Positions 9,448 through 17,243 of a stretch of DNA of 64,000 nt are shown here, piece after piece; the first letter of the stretch is position 1, and every line of letters starts with the position of its first letter. This DNA comes from Flavobacterium sp. FEMGT703F (GTDB lineage Bacteria; Bacteroidota; Bacteroidia; Flavobacteriales; Flavobacteriaceae), in contig PGCN01000012.1 of assembly GCA_002786385.1 (NCBI GenBank), forward strand, positions 62,001 to 126,000. Direction: 5' to 3'. A program made the position numbers and the translations under genes. The notes under the pieces were generated by a model that worked only from the letters and a program-made list of their open reading frames with translations, did no database searches and was not told where the DNA came from.

Positions 9448-9475
9448 AAAAAAACCTCTCAAATTGAGAGGTTTT
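9448..9475 (-). terminator. Terminator for the 9497-10036 beta-barrel gene
   Basis: AAAACCTCTC (9451-9460) pairs perfectly with GAGAGGTTTT (9466-9475). The extended A-run from 9448 gives the U-tract on the minus strand. The stem is nearly identical to the terminator at 8714-8741. Confidence 0.82.
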
Positions 9476-9496
9476 CTACTATAATCTTTGGTAAGA

Positions 9497-10036
9497 TTAG
9501 AATCTGTATCCTAAACCTACTTGGATGCTAGAAGTTCCTACATCGAAACCGTCAACATCAGAAATGTTAGCTAAACCTAAGTTATATCTAGCGTCAAAGA
9601 ATAAACCTGACTCTAATTCATAACCGGCACCAATTCCTAAACCGTAATCTAATGATTTAGTAAATTCATCTGTTAATTCATTTTCAGCAGCAATTTTAAA
9701 TGCAAATTCAGGACCAGCTTGTAAACTGAAACCATCAGCCACATAATACTTAGCCATGATTGGTAATCTTAAGAAAGTCATTGAATCTTCATCAGCACCT
9801 TCTACAGAATACAATAATTCTGGTTGTACGTGGAATTTTTCAGAAACAGCGAAATCAACTAAACCTCCTACGTAAAAGCTAGTAGCTGCATCAGTATCAG
9901 CATCACCAGTGTAGTTAGAATTGTTAAGACCAGCTTTAACACCAAATTTCATGTCGCTAGAACCACCTTTTTTGTCTTGTGCATTTGCAAAAGATACAGC
10001 AAATACAGCAGCCATAGTTAAAATAATTTTTTTCAT
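9497..10036 (-). CDS. Porin-family outer-membrane beta-barrel protein
   Basis: 179 residues: signal peptide MKKIILTMAAVFAVSFANAQ, then a short charged linker and an eight-stranded barrel (MKFGVKAGLNNSNY, HVQPELLYSVEGA, SLQAGPEFAFK, terminal strand GLGYRF ending in Phe). It is the same family as the flanking genes at 8761-9384 and 10316-10852. It has its own promoter and terminator, so it is likely a separate transcript. An AT-biased, simple codon choice (many TTA, GCT, AAA codons) hints at high expression, but this was judged by eye. Confidence 0.87.
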   Translation of the reverse strand: MKKIILTMAAVFAVSFANAQDKKGGSSDMKFGVKAGLNNSNYTGDADTDAATSFYVGGLVDFAVSEKFHVQPELLYSVEGADEDSMTFLRLPIMAKYYVADGFSLQAGPEFAFKIAAENELTDEFTKSLDYGLGIGAGYELESGLFFDARYNLGLANISDVDGFDVGTSSIQVGLGYRF

Positions 10037-10064
10037 GTTTGTTTAATTTTAAAATTAATTGAGA

Positions 10065-10072
10065 CAAAGTTA
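10065..10072 (-). promoter_or_regulatory. Promoter -7 box for the 9497-10036 gene
   Basis: On the minus strand the sequence is TAACTTTG, a full match to TAnnTTTG, 28 bp upstream of the start codon. The upstream TTTG box is not clear. Confidence 0.5.
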
Positions 10073-10110
10073 AAAGTTTAGTCTAATAGGAATAATCAGA
10101 GGATTTGGAC

Positions 10111-10131
10111 TTATCAACAAGGTTATCAACA
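10111..10131 (+). repeat. Tandem TTATCAACA pair
   Basis: TTATCAACA occurs at 10111-10119 and again at 10123-10131 in the same orientation, 12 bp apart. The sequence is one base off the DnaA-box consensus TTATCCACA. It lies in the 279-bp gap between two divergent beta-barrel genes. Function unproven. Confidence 0.45.
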
Positions 10132-10315
10132 ATAAAAAAGACCAAATCAACTGTTTTACAGCATTTTAAATAAAATAAGCCATAATTAGGTTTTTGTTAA
10201 CAAATTTAAAAACCCCGCTTTTTATAAGATTTTTTTCAGTAAAGTCTAAAATTTCACCGCCAAATAATAAAAGTCTATTTGCACCGTTTATATATAAACT
10301 TAAAACTAGTACACT

Positions 10316-10852
10316 ATGAAAAAAGCAATTGTTTTATTAGTATTATTGAGTAGCATGGCCGGTTTACAGGCACAAACCCTGAAGTTCGGACTCAAAGCCG
10401 GAGCCAATTTTGCCAACTTAGAAGGCAACAATGTGGAAGGTTCAACATACACCAGCTTCCATTTTGGAGCTTTGATGGAAGTAAAAGTATTTGAGAACTT
10501 GTCGTTACAACCGGAATTGGTTTACTCCTCGCAAGGGACTAAAGTGGACGAAGCTGCTTTTGACGACATCAATTACAACTACATTACTGTTCCCGTGTTA
10601 GCCAAATTCTATCTAACCAAAAACAAGTTGAGTTTTGAAGCCGGACCGCAATTTTCCTTCTTGGTCAATGAAAATGTACCGGATCAGTTTGAAGGCGAAA
10701 CGTTTGATTTTGGATTAGCCGGTGGTTTGGGTTACAATATCACGGATCATTTCTTACTCCAAGCTCGCTATGTAGCCGGTTTAACAGAGGCCAACAAAAA
10801 TGCTGAAGTCAAAAACAGAACGATTCAACTTTCGCTAGGTTATCGATTCTGA
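10316..10852 (+). CDS. Porin-family outer-membrane beta-barrel protein
   Basis: 178 residues with signal peptide MKKAIVLLVLLSSMAGLQAQ and an eight-stranded barrel (LKFGLKAGANFANL, LQPELVYSSQGTKV, FEAGPQFSFLV, terminal LSLGYRF). It is the third paralog of the cluster but transcribed in the opposite direction. The best upstream -7-like box is TCTATTTG around 10273-10280, about 35 bp before the ATG. A strong terminator follows the gene. The ligand or role is unknown. Confidence 0.87.
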   Translation: MKKAIVLLVLLSSMAGLQAQTLKFGLKAGANFANLEGNNVEGSTYTSFHFGALMEVKVFENLSLQPELVYSSQGTKVDEAAFDDINYNYITVPVLAKFYLTKNKLSFEAGPQFSFLVNENVPDQFEGETFDFGLAGGLGYNITDHFLLQARYVAGLTEANKNAEVKNRTIQLSLGYRF

Positions 10853-10875
10853 TAAAAAAAGAAAGTTTACCGCTA

Positions 10876-10905
10876 AACCGTTGTCCGTTCGACAGCGGTT
10901 TTTTA
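10876..10905 (+). terminator. Terminator after the third beta-barrel gene
   Basis: AACCGTTGTC (10876-10885) pairs with GACAGCGGTT (10891-10900), ten pairs with one G-U, loop CGTTC, followed by a T-run. Confidence 0.82.
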
Positions 10906-10926
10906 TTTTTACTTAAAATTCATCCT

Positions 10927-11340
10927 ATGAAAATCATCATCATTAATGGTCCCAACTTAAACTTACTGGGTAAACGCGAACCGGATATTTACGGTGCCGC
11001 AACTTTTGAAGACTTCTTTGCCGACTTACAAAACAAATATCCTAACGTGGAGTTGAGTTATTTCCAAAGTAATGTAGAAGGCGAACTCATTACCAAAATT
11101 CAGGAAGTCGGATTTTCATACGATGGCATCATTTTAAATGCCGCAGCTTACACCCATACTTCGGTGGGCATAGGCGATGCTGTTAAAGCAATCATAACAC
11201 CGGTTATTGAAGTACATATTTCTAATACATTTGCTCGTGAGTCTTTCCGCCATCAATCGTTTATCTCACCCAACGCCAAAGGAATTGTAATTGGGTTTGG
11301 TTTGAAAAGCTATGAGTTGGCATTGCAATCGTTGCTGTAG
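10927..11340 (+). CDS. aroQ: Type II 3-dehydroquinate dehydratase
   Basis: 137 residues, the standard length for type II dehydroquinases. It converts 3-dehydroquinate to 3-dehydroshikimate in the shikimate pathway as a cytoplasmic dodecamer. The signature GPNLNLLGKREPDIYG is present, with Arg17 and the catalytic base Tyr22; the NAAAYTHTSV and EVHISN motifs supply the substrate-binding residues and His97. An inverted-repeat cassette begins at the base immediately after its stop codon, but the coding region itself is intact. Confidence 0.95.
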   Translation: MKIIIINGPNLNLLGKREPDIYGAATFEDFFADLQNKYPNVELSYFQSNVEGELITKIQEVGFSYDGIILNAAAYTHTSVGIGDAVKAIITPVIEVHISNTFARESFRHQSFISPNAKGIVIGFGLKSYELALQSLL

Positions 11341-11796
11341 TTTCACAGAGATTCACAGAGCAAACGGAGATACACAGAAAATTATGGAAACTGATTTATT
11401 AACTGAGAAAATCATCGGATTAGCCATCGAAGTGCATCGTCATCTTGGTCCGGGTCTTTTAGAATCTGCTTACAAAGAATGTCTTTTGTATGAAATAAAA
11501 AAACATGATCTTGACGTAGAATGTGAAAAACCATTTCCTTTAGTTTACAAAGAAATAAAGCTAGATCAAGGCTACAGAATTGATTTATTAGTCGAAAACA
11601 AAATAGTAGTAGAACTCAAAACAGTAGAAGCTTTCACCGATGTTCATTTTGCCCAAATTCTTACCTACATGAAACTTGGCAATTACTCCACCGGATTGCT
11701 CATAAACTTTAACACCAAAATGCTGAAACAAGGAATAAAAAGATTCAAACTATAAGCTCAGTGTATCTCATTTTTACTCTGTGAATCTCTGTGAAA
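11341..11796. mobile_element. Inverted-repeat-bounded GxxExxY cassette
   Basis: The left arm TTTCACAGAGATTCACAGAG (11341-11360) and right arm CTCTGTGAATCTCTGTGAAA (11777-11796) are perfect reverse complements over 20 bp. Inside them GAGATACAC (11367-11375) is mirrored by GTGTATCTC (11761-11769). The 123-codon gene lies tightly between the arms, 8 bp from the left inner arm and 5 bp from the right. Each outer arm is itself a tandem of a 10-bp unit, TTCACAGAGA. No transposase is encoded, so mobility would have to be in trans or by recombination. The call as a mobile unit is an inference from architecture. Confidence 0.55.
11384..11755 (+). CDS. GxxExxY protein (PD-(D/E)XK-like fold)
   Basis: 123 residues from ATG 11384. 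An upstream in-frame ATG at 11312 would overlap aroQ by 29 bp and read through the inverted repeat, so it is rejected. The defining motif is GLLESAY (residues 24-30), inside EVHRHLGPGLLESAYKECL. Later conserved parts are YRIDLLVENKIVVELKT, which has the Asp and Glu-x-Lys arrangement of PD-(D/E)XK nucleases, and the final GLLINF. The family is widespread, patchy and of unknown function. The gene sits inside a perfect inverted-repeat pair and has no functional link with aroQ upstream. Confidence 0.88.
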   Translation: METDLLTEKIIGLAIEVHRHLGPGLLESAYKECLLYEIKKHDLDVECEKPFPLVYKEIKLDQGYRIDLLVENKIVVELKTVEAFTDVHFAQILTYMKLGNYSTGLLINFNTKMLKQGIKRFKL

Positions 11797-11827
11797 CTCT
11801 ATATCGCTGTATAACAAACTATTAAAC

Positions 11828-14287
11828 ATGAAAAAAAAACTAACACTCTTCTTTCTTTTTATTATTGCTTTAACCAATGCCCAAGTCCGCGGAAAAGTCA
11901 CCGACGAAAAAGGAAATCCGCTACCCTTTGTCAACATCTTTGAAGAAAACACCTATAACGGAACTACAACCAACGAGCAAGGTCGATTTGAAATCAACAT
12001 AAAAACACCGGGAAATCATACCTTGTTGTTTCAATATTTAGGATACAAAACCGCCAAGCAAGTCGTTACACTCGACAAAACGCCCGTGGAAATAGAAGTG
12101 GTTTTAGTAGAAGAAAACATCATCTTGAATGAAGTAGTCATTAATCCTAAAGACAATCCGGCCAACGAAATCATCCGAAACGCCATAAAAAACAAAAAAG
12201 ATAACTCGGCCAAAACAGCACGTTACACAGCCGATTTTTATTCCCGTGGGATTTTCAGAGTTAAAAATTTACCCAAAACCATACTAGGACAAAAGTTAGA
12301 TTTTTTTGACGAAATTATCGATTCCACCCGCAGTGGTATATTGTATTTATCTGAAACGGTTTCCAGAATTACGTTCCAAAAACCGGACAAAATGAAGGAA
12401 GAAATTATAGCTTCTAAAGTCAGCGGTCGCGACAACGGTTTTAGCTTTAACAATGCCTCATCGGCTAACTTCGATTTCTACGATAACTATTTGGAGTTTG
12501 ACGCCAATGTGGTTTCGCCCATAGCCGACAATGCGTTTAACTATTATCGCTATCAGTTTGAAGGTTCCTTCTTTACAGAGAACCGCCAGCAAATCAATAA
12601 AATCAAAATCATCCCGCGCCGCGAAACCGAACCGGTGATGTCGGGTTACATCTATATAGTAGACGACACCTATGCGATTTATGCTGTGGACGTGAATTTT
12701 ACCGGAACCCAAATTCAGAATCCGGCTTTAAATACTTTAGCCTTAAAACAAAACTTCAGTTACAATAGCGCTACTAAAGTTTGGGCCAAAAACACCCAAA
12801 CCCTAGATTTCGATGCCGGTATGTTTGGCATCAATATGTCGGGGCGATTTACGTATGTGTTTACCAACTTTACGTTTCCGGAAAAATTTGAGAAGAAAAC
12901 CTTCAATGCCGAAGTCATCAAATTCGAGGAAAATGCCAACAAAAAAGACGACAGTTTTTGGAACACCATTCGTCCGGTGCCACTAACCGGTGAAGAAACG
13001 ACCGATTACATCAAAAAAGACGCTTTGCAAGAAAAGAAGAAGTCGAAAACCTACTTGGATTCGATTGACGCCAAGAGAAATAAATTCGGTTTTACTGATA
13101 TTTTAAATGGCTACAGTTATTCTAATTCGTTTAAAAAATGGTCGATTAACTACAACGGACCTTTATTAAATACTTCGTTTAACACGGTTCAGGGTTGGAA
13201 TACCAATATTGGTTTGTCTTACTTTAAACGAAACGAAGACAAGAACACCTATTACGGATTTGGCTCTTCCCTAGCCTATGGTTTCTCAGACGAGCGATTC
13301 CGACCAACCGCTTATTTCTCATCGAAACTCAGCAATAAAAGCAAAACTTATTTATCCGTTTACGGTGGAAACTCGGTGAATCAATTCAACCGAGAAGAAC
13401 CGATTTCTAAGTTAATCAACTCGGTGAGCAGCTTGTTCTTCAAAAACAATTTTATGAAATTGTACGAGAAAAACTTTATCGCCAGTAACTTTTCCCGAGA
13501 AATTTTAAATGGTTTAGACATGAGTTTAGGGTTGGAATATGCCGAAAGAAAACCGTTGTTCAACACTACCGATTATGCCGTTATCAAATCGGAAGACCAA
13601 TACAGCTCGAATCATCCGTTGTTGCCGTTGGATGAAACTGCCGCCATTATCGACCGTCATAATTTGGTGAAAATGAATATTGGGGCAAGAATCAAATTCG
13701 GCCAACAGTACATTACTCGTCCGGACGGCAAATACAATTTGGGCAACGACAAATACCCGTCGATTTCCATCAATTACGAAAAAGGTATGGCCGGCAATGA
13801 AGACAACTACAACTACGACAAAATTTCGGCGCGCTTGCAATATTCGTTAACCTTAAAAAACAAAGGCGAAATCGACATCAATACCAAAGCCGGGAAGTTT
13901 TTCAATGCCGATGGTATTTCATTTGTAGATTTCCAACACTTTAACGGCAACCAAACCCATGTAGTTTTCGGCAGCTCGTACACCAATCAGTTTAACTTGT
14001 TGCCTTATTATGCAGCCAGTACCAACGACAGTTATTGGGAAACCCATATGGAATACAGCGACAAAGGATTTATCATGAATAAAATTCCGTTACTGAATAA
14101 GTTGCAATCGAAATTGGTGTTGGGCTTTAAAAACCTTTCCATTCCTAACCGCAATCCGTACCAGGAATTCTCTGCCGGTTTGAGCAATTTAGGGTTTGGC
14201 AAATACCGAATTTTACGCATCGATTATGTGCGCTCTTACCAAAACGGTTATCAAGGTGACGGGATTATGTTTGGCTTGAATTTTTAA
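11828..14287 (+). CDS. DUF5686 / carboxypeptidase-regulatory-like domain protein
   Basis: 819 residues. Signal peptide 1-19 (ALTNAQ) is followed by a carboxypeptidase-regulatory-like sandwich (residues 20-100, VRGKVTDEKGNPLPFVNI). The rest is the long DUF5686 region, rich in aromatic, alternating strands and ending in RSYQNGYQGDGIMFGLNF with a terminal Phe, which suggests a beta-barrel in the outer membrane. Architecture resembles a TonB receptor without a plug. The biochemical function is not known. Its last 4 bp overlap the end of the convergent TauE-type gene. Confidence 0.85.
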   Translation: MKKKLTLFFLFIIALTNAQVRGKVTDEKGNPLPFVNIFEENTYNGTTTNEQGRFEINIKTPGNHTLLFQYLGYKTAKQVVTLDKTPVEIEVVLVEENIILNEVVINPKDNPANEIIRNAIKNKKDNSAKTARYTADFYSRGIFRVKNLPKTILGQKLDFFDEIIDSTRSGILYLSETVSRITFQKPDKMKEEIIASKVSGRDNGFSFNNASSANFDFYDNYLEFDANVVSPIADNAFNYYRYQFEGSFFTENRQQINKIKIIPRRETEPVMSGYIYIVDDTYAIYAVDVNFTGTQIQNPALNTLALKQNFSYNSATKVWAKNTQTLDFDAGMFGINMSGRFTYVFTNFTFPEKFEKKTFNAEVIKFEENANKKDDSFWNTIRPVPLTGEETTDYIKKDALQEKKKSKTYLDSIDAKRNKFGFTDILNGYSYSNSFKKWSINYNGPLLNTSFNTVQGWNTNIGLSYFKRNEDKNTYYGFGSSLAYGFSDERFRPTAYFSSKLSNKSKTYLSVYGGNSVNQFNREEPISKLINSVSSLFFKNNFMKLYEKNFIASNFSREILNGLDMSLGLEYAERKPLFNTTDYAVIKSEDQYSSNHPLLPLDETAAIIDRHNLVKMNIGARIKFGQQYITRPDGKYNLGNDKYPSISINYEKGMAGNEDNYNYDKISARLQYSLTLKNKGEIDINTKAGKFFNADGISFVDFQHFNGNQTHVVFGSSYTNQFNLLPYYAASTNDSYWETHMEYSDKGFIMNKIPLLNKLQSKLVLGFKNLSIPNRNPYQEFSAGLSNLGFGKYRILRIDYVRSYQNGYQGDGIMFGLNF

Positions 14288-15051
14288 GCGAAGAAAACAT
14301 CATACCCAAAACGCAAGAGCGTAAGGATTACAACAAAAAGGAAAAACTTTCTAATGAAGGTATTTCCTTTTTTTATGGCCAATTTAGCGCCCAACCAGCC
14401 ACCAAAAGCATTACAAAATGCCATAGGAATGGCAAAAGCCCAAATGATTTTGCCTTTCATTACAAACAAACAAATCGAACCGAAATTGGTGGCCAAGTTC
14501 ACCATTTTGGCATTGGCCGAAGCGTGCAAAAAATCGAATCCCAAAATCGACACAAAACCCAAGACCAAAAAACTGCCTGTACCGGGACCAATAAAACCGT
14601 CGTAAAAACCCACCAGTATACTGATGACGACAGCGTACACCATTTGGCGTTTAACCGAATGTGATTTTTCTTGTTGCTGCCCGAAGTTTTTCTTTTTAAA
14701 CGTATAAATCGCCAAGCCTATGAGAATGAAAAACAATAGCGGCTTCATAAAATCGTTACTCACTACGGTAAGCAAAGCCGAACCGCCAAAAGCAGCACCA
14801 AAAGCCAGAACCGACATTAATATCAGCAATTTCCAATTCAGCACCACTTGTTTCAAATACTGAAAAGCGGCAAAACTCGTTCCGCTGAAAGCCGGAATTT
14901 TAAGCGATCCGATGATACTCGCCACCGACAAATTCGGCATCAATATCATGGCTACGGGAGTTTGGATTAAACCTCCTCCGCCCACGATAGCATCGACAAA
15001 TCCGGCGAAAAAAGAGGCAATACAAAGTAAAACGATGATGTAAGTTTCCAT
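14284..15051 (-). CDS. TauE/SafE (TSUP) family membrane transporter
   Basis: 255 residues from METYIIVLLC. An alternative start at 15075 lies inside the murA terminator stem and adds eight unconserved residues. About eight hydrophobic segments are visible. The early GFVDAIVGGGGLIQTP motif is the TSUP signature, and the mirrored GFYDGFIGPGTGSFLV motif lies in the second half, showing the internal duplication of the family. Members export or import sulfite, sulfonates or other small anions across the inner membrane; the substrate here cannot be told. The gene is tail-to-tail with the DUF5686 gene (4-bp overlap). Confidence 0.87.
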   Translation of the reverse strand: METYIIVLLCIASFFAGFVDAIVGGGGLIQTPVAMILMPNLSVASIIGSLKIPAFSGTSFAAFQYLKQVVLNWKLLILMSVLAFGAAFGGSALLTVVSNDFMKPLLFFILIGLAIYTFKKKNFGQQQEKSHSVKRQMVYAVVISILVGFYDGFIGPGTGSFLVLGFVSILGFDFLHASANAKMVNLATNFGSICLFVMKGKIIWAFAIPMAFCNAFGGWLGAKLAIKKGNTFIRKFFLFVVILTLLRFGYDVFFA

Positions 15052-15057
15052 CTGACT

Positions 15058-15097
15058 AAAAAAACAAAATCCCAAATCTTAATAAGTTTTGGGATTT
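15058..15097 (-). terminator. murA terminator
   Basis: AAATCCCAAA (15067-15076) pairs with TTTGGGATTT (15088-15097) and the A-run 15058-15064 gives the U-tract on the minus strand. It abuts the start of the downstream transporter gene. Confidence 0.8.
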
Positions 15098-15100
15098 CAC

Positions 15101-15131
15101 ATATAATATTTAATATTTAAAATCTAATATT
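15101..15131. repeat. AT-rich dispersed repeat, copy 1
   Basis: ATATTTAAAATCTAA at 15113-15127 recurs exactly, in the other orientation, at 36018-36032 upstream of hisS, and both are embedded in similar TAATATTTAA-type sequence. Too AT-rich to judge significance by eye. Confidence 0.4.
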
Positions 15132-15132
15132 C

Positions 15133-16443
15133 TTAAACTCTAACAATATTAGCACCTAAAGCACGCAATCTCTCATCGATTCTTTCATAACCTCGGTCAA
15201 TTTGCTCGATGTTTTGAATGGTTGACGTTCCTTTAGCAGAAAGTGCCGCAATCAACAACGAAATTCCCGCACGAATATCCGGTGAAGACATCGTAGTGGC
15301 TTTTAACTGCGATTGGAAATTGTGTCCCATAACTACAGCTCTGTGCGGATCACACAACATGATTTTGGCTCCCATATCAATCAATTTGTCCACAAAGAAC
15401 AAACGGCTTTCAAACATTTTTTGGTGAATCAACACATCGCCGTTGGCTTGCGTAGCTACCACTAAAACGATACTCAACAAATCCGGTGTAAAACCGGGCC
15501 AAGGCGCATCGGCTATAGTTAAAATCGAACCGTCGATATCGGTTTTCACGGTGTATCCTTTGGTGTGTGCCGGAATGTAAATATCATCCCCTTTTTGCTC
15601 TAAGGTAATTCCCAATTTGCGGAACACATTCGGAATGACACCCAAGTTTTCCCAGCTTACATTTTTAATAGTAATCTCACTACGAGTCATAGCAGCCAGA
15701 CCAATCCACGAACCAATTTCAATCATATCCGGTAGGATTCGGTGTTCGCATCCGCCTAATTTCTCAACGCCTTCAATGGTTAGTAAGTTGGAACCAACTC
15801 CGGTGATTTTGGCACCCATCGAGTTCAACATTTTACACAATTGTTGCAAATACGGTTCACAAGCGGCATTGTAAATGGTGGTTGTCCCTTCGGCCAAAAC
15901 CGCTGCCATTACAATGTTAGCTGTTCCGGTTACCGATGCTTCATCTAACAACATGTAGGCTCCTTTCAAACGGGTTTTGGTTTCTACGCCGTAAAAGTGA
16001 TCTTCTCTTTCGTAACGGAATTTAGCACCCAAATTGATAAAACCTTCAAAGTGCGTATCCAATCTTCTTCTTCCGATTTTATCACCGCCGGGTTTCGGAA
16101 TATAACCGCAACCAAAACGAGCTAATAGCGGACCAACTATCATAATCGAACCTCTCAAACTACCGCCTTCTTTTTTAAAAGCTTCTGTTTTTAAATAATC
16201 GATATTCACTTCATCGGCTTGAAAAGTATAATCGCCCGGACCATTTTTCTGAATTTTAACGCCCAAGTTTCCTAACAATACGATCAACTTGTTCACGTCG
16301 ATAATATCCGGAATATTGGTTACTCTAACTTTCTCCGAGGTTAATAAAGCCGGACATAATACTTGTAACGCTTCGTTCTTAGCCCCTTGCGGTTGTACTT
16401 CCCCTTTTAGTTGGATACCGCCTTCTATTTTGAATGTTCCCAT
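15133..16443 (-). CDS. murA: UDP-N-acetylglucosamine 1-carboxyvinyltransferase MurA
   Basis: 436 residues, normal MurA length with the inside-out alpha/beta barrel pattern. It transfers enolpyruvate from PEP to UDP-GlcNAc, the first committed step of peptidoglycan synthesis. Lys22 (QGAKNEAL) is present. In the flexible loop the usual PGG-Cys-x-IG motif reads PGGDKIGRRRLDTH, so the position equivalent to E. coli Cys115 is Asp121. MurA enzymes with Asp here are active and intrinsically insensitive to fosfomycin (known for Mycobacterium and Chlamydia). The terminator lies downstream; DUF4290 and DUF493 genes lie upstream in the same direction. Confidence 0.95.
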   Translation of the reverse strand: MGTFKIEGGIQLKGEVQPQGAKNEALQVLCPALLTSEKVRVTNIPDIIDVNKLIVLLGNLGVKIQKNGPGDYTFQADEVNIDYLKTEAFKKEGGSLRGSIMIVGPLLARFGCGYIPKPGGDKIGRRRLDTHFEGFINLGAKFRYEREDHFYGVETKTRLKGAYMLLDEASVTGTANIVMAAVLAEGTTTIYNAACEPYLQQLCKMLNSMGAKITGVGSNLLTIEGVEKLGGCEHRILPDMIEIGSWIGLAAMTRSEITIKNVSWENLGVIPNVFRKLGITLEQKGDDIYIPAHTKGYTVKTDIDGSILTIADAPWPGFTPDLLSIVLVVATQANGDVLIHQKMFESRLFFVDKLIDMGAKIMLCDPHRAVVMGHNFQSQLKATTMSSPDIRAGISLLIAALSAKGTSTIQNIEQIDRGYERIDERLRALGANIVRV

Positions 16444-16523
16444 ATTATAAGTTAATAGGTTGTATGTTATAAGTTGTAAGTTACATTGGATTAAACATAG
16501 AACCCAGAACTTACAACCTACAA
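16444..16523. repeat. AACTTACAAC inverted repeat between murA and DUF4290
   Basis: GTTGTAAGTT (16473-16482) and AACTTACAAC (16508-16517) form a perfect 10-bp inverted pair with a 25-bp spacer. Degenerate TATAAGTT and ACCTACAAC units surround them. On the minus strand this is the leader of murA. The same 10-mer precedes recQ and the phosphatase gene at 43118. Confidence 0.55.
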
Positions 16524-17243
16524 CTATTTCTGATTGTTATTGTTATTATTTTTCTGAAACGGCTTCTTCCCGTTTTTGTTTTTGTTCTGCTTGTTGTTGT
16601 TTTGTTGCGGTTGGTTTTTGTTGGACATTTTTTTATTGGTTCGCATCAAATCATTAGTGTTTAACAACTCTTCACTGCTTTGCAATAAGTTCAATTTCCC
16701 GCCGGACAATTCATACAAATGCTCAAAAATTACGGTATCGGTCACCGTGTCTTTGTTCCAACTCAAATACGATTTTTTCATGTGATTGGCAATCACTTTG
16801 ACCAAGGCACTCTTCATTTCACCTTCTTCCCAGCTGTTGGCCACATCAATCATGTTCGTAATATTATTGCCGTAAAATCGGTATTTCGGATTTCTTTGCG
16901 GATAAGGCAAACGCTCCGGTTTTAAGTTGATGACGTCACGCGTTGGAATAGGATATGGCGAATCAACATCCAAACGAAAATCAGACATGATAAAAATCTG
17001 ATCCCACAATTTGTGCTGAAAATCGGGTACATCGCGCAAGTGCGGATTCAAGGTACCCATCACTTGTATGATGTATTTAGCGGCTTTGTTGCGCTCTTCC
17101 CTATCCGGAATTTCAGTAGCCTGATCGATCAACTTTTGCAAATGACGACCGTATTCCGGTATAATCAAATGCGGTCTTTCGGCATTGTATTCCAAATGAC
17201 AAACCACATCATTGGCATTCTCTTTTATATATTTTTCTGCCAT
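16524..17243 (-). CDS. DUF4290 domain protein
   Basis: 239 residues, cytoplasmic by appearance. Residues 1-200 match the Bacteroidetes-specific DUF4290 family (LEYNAERPHLIIPEYGRHLQ near the N-terminus, PHLRDVPDFQHKLWDQIFIM in the middle). The last 40 residues are low-complexity Asn/Lys/Gln, probably disordered and possibly nucleic-acid binding. Its start codon overlaps the last base of the DUF493 gene, so translation is coupled, and murA follows 80 bp on. Genes of this family are commonly next to murA; no function is established. Confidence 0.88.
   Translation of the reverse strand: MAEKYIKENANDVVCHLEYNAERPHLIIPEYGRHLQKLIDQATEIPDREERNKAAKYIIQVMGTLNPHLRDVPDFQHKLWDQIFIMSDFRLDVDSPYPIPTRDVINLKPERLPYPQRNPKYRFYGNNITNMIDVANSWEEGEMKSALVKVIANHMKKSYLSWNKDTVTDTVIFEHLYELSGGKLNLLQSSEELLNTNDLMRTNKKMSNKNQPQQNNNKQNKNKNGKKPFQKNNNNNNQK

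Noticed and set aside
11312..11383. Upstream start of the GxxExxY gene overlapping aroQ
   Set aside because: It would encode the inverted repeat arm; ATG 11384 gives the conserved N-terminus.
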